Assembly (NCBI RefSeq): GCF_017571495.1
Contig: NZ_JAGETZ010000007.1
Span: forward strand, 233,222 to 297,221
Reading direction: 5' to 3'
Origin: Hymenobacter negativus
Lineage (GTDB): Bacteria > Bacteroidota > Bacteroidia > Cytophagales > Hymenobacteraceae
Length of the DNA: 64,000 nucleotides
Shown here: positions 60,695 through 64,000 of the stretch, in pieces
Position numbering within the stretch: the first letter of the stretch is position 1
Layout: each line of letters opens with the position of its first letter
Made by a program: the position numbers and the translations under genes
The notes under the pieces: generated by a model
What the model saw: only the letters and a program-made list of their open reading frames with translations
The model's database searches: none
Told to the model about the DNA's origin: nothing

Positions 60695-63600
60695 TTATTC
60701 AAGGACTACGCGTTTGGTAAGGAATTGGTTTTCGGCTTGCAAGCGCAGCGTGTAAACTCCAGTGGCAAGGTTCTGGGTGCTGAATTCTGCTGTAGCGCCA
60801 GCCGCCGTCAGGCCAATGGTGTGGGAGAGAACTACTTGTCCCAGGGCGTTTACCAACATGGCGTGTACTTCACGCTGGCCTGCCAGTGGTGGCAGCAGCA
60901 CGGTGAAGCTGCCGTGGGCCGGGTTGGGGTAGAGGCTCACTGAAGCAGCGTCAAGCTCCAGACGGGTGGCCGTCACATTGGCCGGGCGGAACACTACGCT
61001 AAAGCGGCCGGCGCCGGCCGAAGCCGTGGCCAGGGCGAACGAGTAGCGCGTGCCCGCCGTGAGCTGCTGTTGGGTGCCGGTGAGGGCGTCGCGCAGGAAT
61101 ACAGTAGTTGCTCCGAAGTTGGCTAGCTCGGCAGCTTCGAAGCTGAAGGTGCCAGCCTGGGGAGCGCGTATCAGCAGCGGCACCACTACATCGGTGCGGG
61201 AGAGGGGGGCCAGACCGTTGATGGCCAATGCCTCGTTGCCACTCAGCGAAGCCAGGTCAAGACCGGTAGGATTGGCCAGCTTGATAGCGTCGTATTCGGG
61301 CTCGATGGCGGTAGTGGCGCCGGCCTGCAGGTACAGGAAGGTTTCATCGACGTGGCCGGCTCCGGTCAGGGTGAGGTGGAGCTGGGGCCGGGTGTCGTTG
61401 CCGCGCCCGAAGGTAGGCTGCGCGCCGAAGATGGTGACACGGTTGGCGTTGGTCAGATTTACCGAACCAGAGCCGCCAGGAGCCGTCACGCGGGCGAAGT
61501 AGCCCGAGCCAGCCACAATCAGCGGCGAGGCACCCACGCCGTTGTCGAAGCTACGGTAGGTGCCGGCGTACTGGCCGGTACTCTGGTACACGTACATGGC
61601 ACCGTCCATGCCAGGGCGCTGACCAGCAGTTACGGTGCTCCAGTCCAGGGGCGAGGGGTAGGGGTTGCCCAGCAGCTGCCAGCCGGCCTGGGCATCGGTG
61701 CCCCGGCTCAGGGTGCCGGAGTTCTGCGTCGCGTTGTTGAACGTGCCCACGAAGTCGATGGGCGTGGCCGTTGCGGGTGCGTTCACGGTATAGCCGCGGG
61801 TGGGCTGCATTACGTCGCCGGGGCCGGTGGGCGAGAACCAGCCTTTGTCAAACGCACCGTAGGTAGAGGTAACGGTAGCAATGCGGGCTTGGTCGTAGCC
61901 GAACACCGTAGGGAAGGGCGTGACGAGGCTGGGGTTAGCAACGTTGTTGTAGGAAGTATTGAACGTAGGTGCGAAACCAGTGGTGGCTAGGTCGGCCAGC
62001 GTGGTGCTTTGCACCGGCGAGCTGAAGTGGCGGTAAGCCGGGCCGGTCACGGCGTTCGTGATGGCGCGCTGCATGGTGCCGATACCGGTTACGATGCCGC
62101 CGGTGTTGTCAATCAGGGCGGTGCCGCTAGCTGACGACAGCAGCGTGAAACCAAAGCCCGCAGTGGTGAGGTTGCCGCTTTGCAGATTGGCAACTTGCGC
62201 GATGCTCACGGCCTGGCTCAGGGTGAGGCCGGTGGCATTGTTTACCGTCAGGTTGCGCACGGTGGCGGGCAGGCCCGCGCCGGTTACCTGGGCGGCGGTG
62301 CCGTTATAGGTGTACGAGGCATCGGAAGCGTAGGTACGGGTGCCGGTGAGCTGAATAGCGCCAGTGGCCCCAGTAGGTGCAATCCCGGCCGGGTCACAAA
62401 TGCGCAGTTCGGCACCGGTTTGCAGCACGAAGCTGCCAGGACCGTTCAGGGGCTGGCAGTTCTGGGCCAGTATACCGCCGGTTTGCACCGTCAGAGTACC
62501 ATTCACGGTGAGCGTGCCAGTGAGGGTGGCCACGCCGCCGCTCTGTACGGTTACGTTGTTATAAGTGCCGCTCACGTTCTGCGGAGAGGTTACTACAAGG
62601 TTGGCCGGAGGCGCGGGCGCGCAGGTAACATTCAGTGCGAAAGTGCCGGTATTGCCGGCACCGAAGCGCTGCACCATAAAGTAGTATGTGGTGCCTACTA
62701 CGCTGGTGAAGGTGACGGTAGAAGCCCCGCTGGAAGTGCAATTGTTGTCGTCATCGTTGCTACCCACGCAGGTAAGTGCGGCGCAAGTGCCGGAGTACAC
62801 GAAGAGCTTGGTATCGATGGCGGTGGCGGCGGTACAGGTGGTCACCGTCACGACGTCGCCGGTGCCCACAAAAGAGTAGAACACACCCGGTGAAGAGGAG
62901 GGCGCGTTACCGCTACAGCTACCCGTAGGGTCGCCGGTGGTAGTGGCCCCGACAGTAGTGCCGTTCAGCGTCTGGCCACAGCTAATGACGGTGGCCGTGG
63001 CGCAGTTATCGTTGGCCGGCGGCAATGGCAGCGTGGTGAAGGTGGTGGTAACGGCCGTGGTGGAATCGCCGCCGGCGCAGTTGCCGATGACCGATACCGA
63101 ATAAGTCGTGTTGGGGGTAAGGCCCGTCAGGGCGACCGGCGAGGTCGTGGGGGCAGGAGTAACCGTCGTGGCCGCGCCACCCGTGGGCCGATAAGTCACC
63201 CGGAAGCTGGTGTTGCCTGTGCCAGCCGTAAAGCCCAAGCTGGCCGTGGTCGTGGTGATGCTGCTGGCCGTCAGGGCCGTCGGGGCCGCACAGGCCGGGT
63301 CGGTCTGAGCACAGATGGTGAAGGTGCCGAATTCGTCGTTGCCGTATTCCCAGACGCGGGCGTAAAGGGTGGCGCCGGGCGTCAGGCCGGTGGCGCGAAT
63401 GAAAGAGAAGGCGCCGGAGCCGCTGTCGTCGTCGCAGCTGATGAGCGTCAGGCTGCCGCAGCTGCCCGAGTACAGGGCCAGGCCGCTGTCGGAAATGCTC
63501 GTGCCCGTGCCCTGGTCGGTTTGCACCTGCACGATGCCGTTGGCCGGCACGGTGAGGCGGAACCAGACGTCGCCGCCCGAGTAGCTCGCGCAGCCCGGGG

Positions 63601-64000
63601 CCGGCGTGCCGGTGGTCGACGAAGCAGTGGCGCCCACGTTGGTGCCGTTCACAGCCGTGCCGCAGGTGCCCACGCCGATGCTGGGGATGGCTGTGGCCGT
63701 GGTACACTCGTCGTTGGCCGGTGGCAATGGCAGCGTGGTGAAGGTGGTGGTAACGGCCGTGGTGGAATCGCCGCCGGCGCAGTTGCCGATGACTGATACC
63801 GAATAAGTCGTGTTGGGCGTAAGGCTCGTCAAGGCCACCGGCGACGCCGTGGGAGCGGGGGTAACGGTGGTGGCCGCGCCACCGGTGGGCCGATAAGTCA
63901 CCCGGAAGCTGGTGTTGCCGGCTCCGGCTGTGAAGCTCAAGCTGGCCGTGGTGGAGGTAATGCTGCCGGCTGAAAGGCTGGCTACTGGCGCACAGGCCGG
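60695..64000 (-). CDS. Very large secreted T9SS protein with FN3 repeats, N-terminus outside window
   Basis: The frame stays open to base 64000, so the 5' part is missing; 1,101 residues are visible. From the N-terminal side: fibronectin-III-like modules ('TALTASSITTTTASLGFTAGTGNTSFRVTYRPTGGAATTVTPAPT') alternating with jelly-roll/PPC-like modules ('PPANDECTTATAI...GDVWFRLTVPANGIVQVQTDQ'), then a Thr/Gly-rich stretch, an Ig-like/beta-sandwich region and a C-terminal T9SS type A domain ('VSLYPNPAHGSFTVLLPP' to 'FLTKRVVLE'). It should be exported by the type IX system and attached to the surface. Probably an adhesin or matrix protein; ligand unknown. Confidence 0.9.
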   Translation of the reverse strand, partial: PACAPVASLSAGSITSTTASLSFTAGAGNTSFRVTYRPTGGAATTVTPAPTASPVALTSLTPNTTYSVSVIGNCAGGDSTTAVTTTFTTLPLPPANDECTTATAIPSIGVGTCGTAVNGTNVGATASSTTGTPAPGCASYSGGDVWFRLTVPANGIVQVQTDQGTGTSISDSGLALYSGSCGSLTLISCDDDSGSGAFSFIRATGLTPGATLYARVWEYGNDEFGTFTICAQTDPACAAPTALTASSITTTTASLGFTAGTGNTSFRVTYRPTGGAATTVTPAPTTSPVALTGLTPNTTYSVSVIGNCAGGDSTTAVTTTFTTLPLPPANDNCATATVISCGQTLNGTTVGATTTGDPTGSCSGNAPSSSPGVFYSFVGTGDVVTVTTCTAATAIDTKLFVYSGTCAALTCVGSNDDDNNCTSSGASTVTFTSVVGTTYYFMVQRFGAGNTGTFALNVTCAPAPPANLVVTSPQNVSGTYNNVTVQSGGVATLTGTLTVNGTLTVQTGGILAQNCQPLNGPGSFVLQTGAELRICDPAGIAPTGATGAIQLTGTRTYASDASYTYNGTAAQVTGAGLPATVRNLTVNNATGLTLSQAVSIAQVANLQSGNLTTAGFGFTLLSSASGTALIDNTGGIVTGIGTMQRAITNAVTGPAYRHFSSPVQSTTLADLATTGFAPTFNTSYNNVANPSLVTPFPTVFGYDQARIATVTSTYGAFDKGWFSPTGPGDVMQPTRGYTVNAPATATPIDFVGTFNNATQNSGTLSRGTDAQAGWQLLGNPYPSPLDWSTVTAGQRPGMDGAMYVYQSTGQYAGTYRSFDNGVGASPLIVAGSGYFARVTAPGGSGSVNLTNANRVTIFGAQPTFGRGNDTRPQLHLTLTGAGHVDETFLYLQAGATTAIEPEYDAIKLANPTGLDLASLSGNEALAINGLAPLSRTDVVVPLLIRAPQAGTFSFEAAELANFGATTVFLRDALTGTQQQLTAGTRYSFALATASAGAGRFSVVFRPANVTATRLELDAASVSLYPNPAHGSFTVLLPPLAGQREVHAMLVNALGQVVLSHTIGLTAAGATAEFSTQNLATGVYTLRLQAENQFLTKRVVLE
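63011..63275 (-). repeat. Near-identical FN3 module, copy 1
   Basis: About 265 bp that recurs 702 bp away (63713-63977) with only scattered differences; the first ~100 bases differ at about two positions. 702 is a multiple of three, so the reading frame is kept. It encodes one fibronectin-III module and the link to the next domain. Confidence 0.85.
63713..63977 (-). repeat. Near-identical FN3 module, copy 2
   Basis: Direct repeat of 63011-63275. The unit of duplication is probably FN3 plus the following PPC-like domain (702 bp). More copies may lie beyond the window. Confidence 0.85.

Overview
The window is chromosomal DNA from a GC-rich member of the Bacteroidota, most likely Hymenobacter or a close relative in the Cytophagales. 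The signs are two large surface proteins with type IX secretion (T9SS) C-terminal signals, an exosortase-X-type locus with its PLDGG sorting tag, PorT-like and DUF4136/DUF2141/META envelope proteins, an almost complete absence of Shine-Dalgarno sites, a textbook Bacteroidota promoter (TTG-N19-TAnnTTTG) before a tRNA, and many dispersed 'cattgcgag...' intergenic repeats. No phage, integrase, transposase, CRISPR or rRNA was seen.

Layout. 1-3.1 kb: an S41 peptidase cut by the window edge and an outer-membrane barrel. 3.2-10 kb: a molybdenum neighbourhood (FdhF/YdeP-type molybdopterin oxidoreductase, a small DUF7009-like protein, FdhD) next to a DctA symporter and a MOT1-type molybdate/sulfate transporter. 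10-13 kb: an acyl-CoA thioesterase preceded by a cobalamin riboswitch, an acyltransferase-3 protein and RfbC. 13-17 kb: MurF and a secreted FG-GAP/T9SS protein. 17-19 kb: an omega-amidase plus a methionine/glutamine-type aminotransferase. 19-27.7 kb: a giant multi-PAS histidine kinase, a lipoprotein MsrA, two tandem SpoIIAA-like proteins, a sphingolipid Delta4-desaturase homologue (DEGS type), a lipoprotein and YceI. 27.7-35.5 kb: a Gfo/Idh/MocA oxidoreductase, an HExxH/TolB-like/beta-barrel protein, two RsbQ/KAI2-type hydrolases and a DUF4136 lipoprotein. 35.5-45.5 kb: NDH-2, META and DUF2141 proteins, a proBA operon, an aldo/keto reductase, a FrnE-type DsbA and small proteins. 45.6-58.3 kb: housekeeping genes (mfd, an NYN-nuclease/cold-shock fusion, yajQ, terC, an SpoU methylase, mutS). 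58.4-64 kb: tRNA-Gly, tRNA-Leu, the exosortase X locus and the 3' part of a very large T9SS adhesin-like gene.

The most unusual structure is not a gene. Three separate intergenic regions (about 10053-10276, 19165-19308 and 41537-41788) are ladders of short dyad-symmetric sequences repeated every 20-22 bp, i.e. two helical turns. In the third, twelve octamers of the form AACNNGTT-like start exactly every 21 bp from 41537 to 41768 with no slippage. The three ladders share the architecture but not the sequence. I do not recognise this as a described element. The exosortase X locus is the most interesting protein system: sorting enzyme, companion membrane protein and a 72-residue substrate whose mature part would be only about 19 residues.
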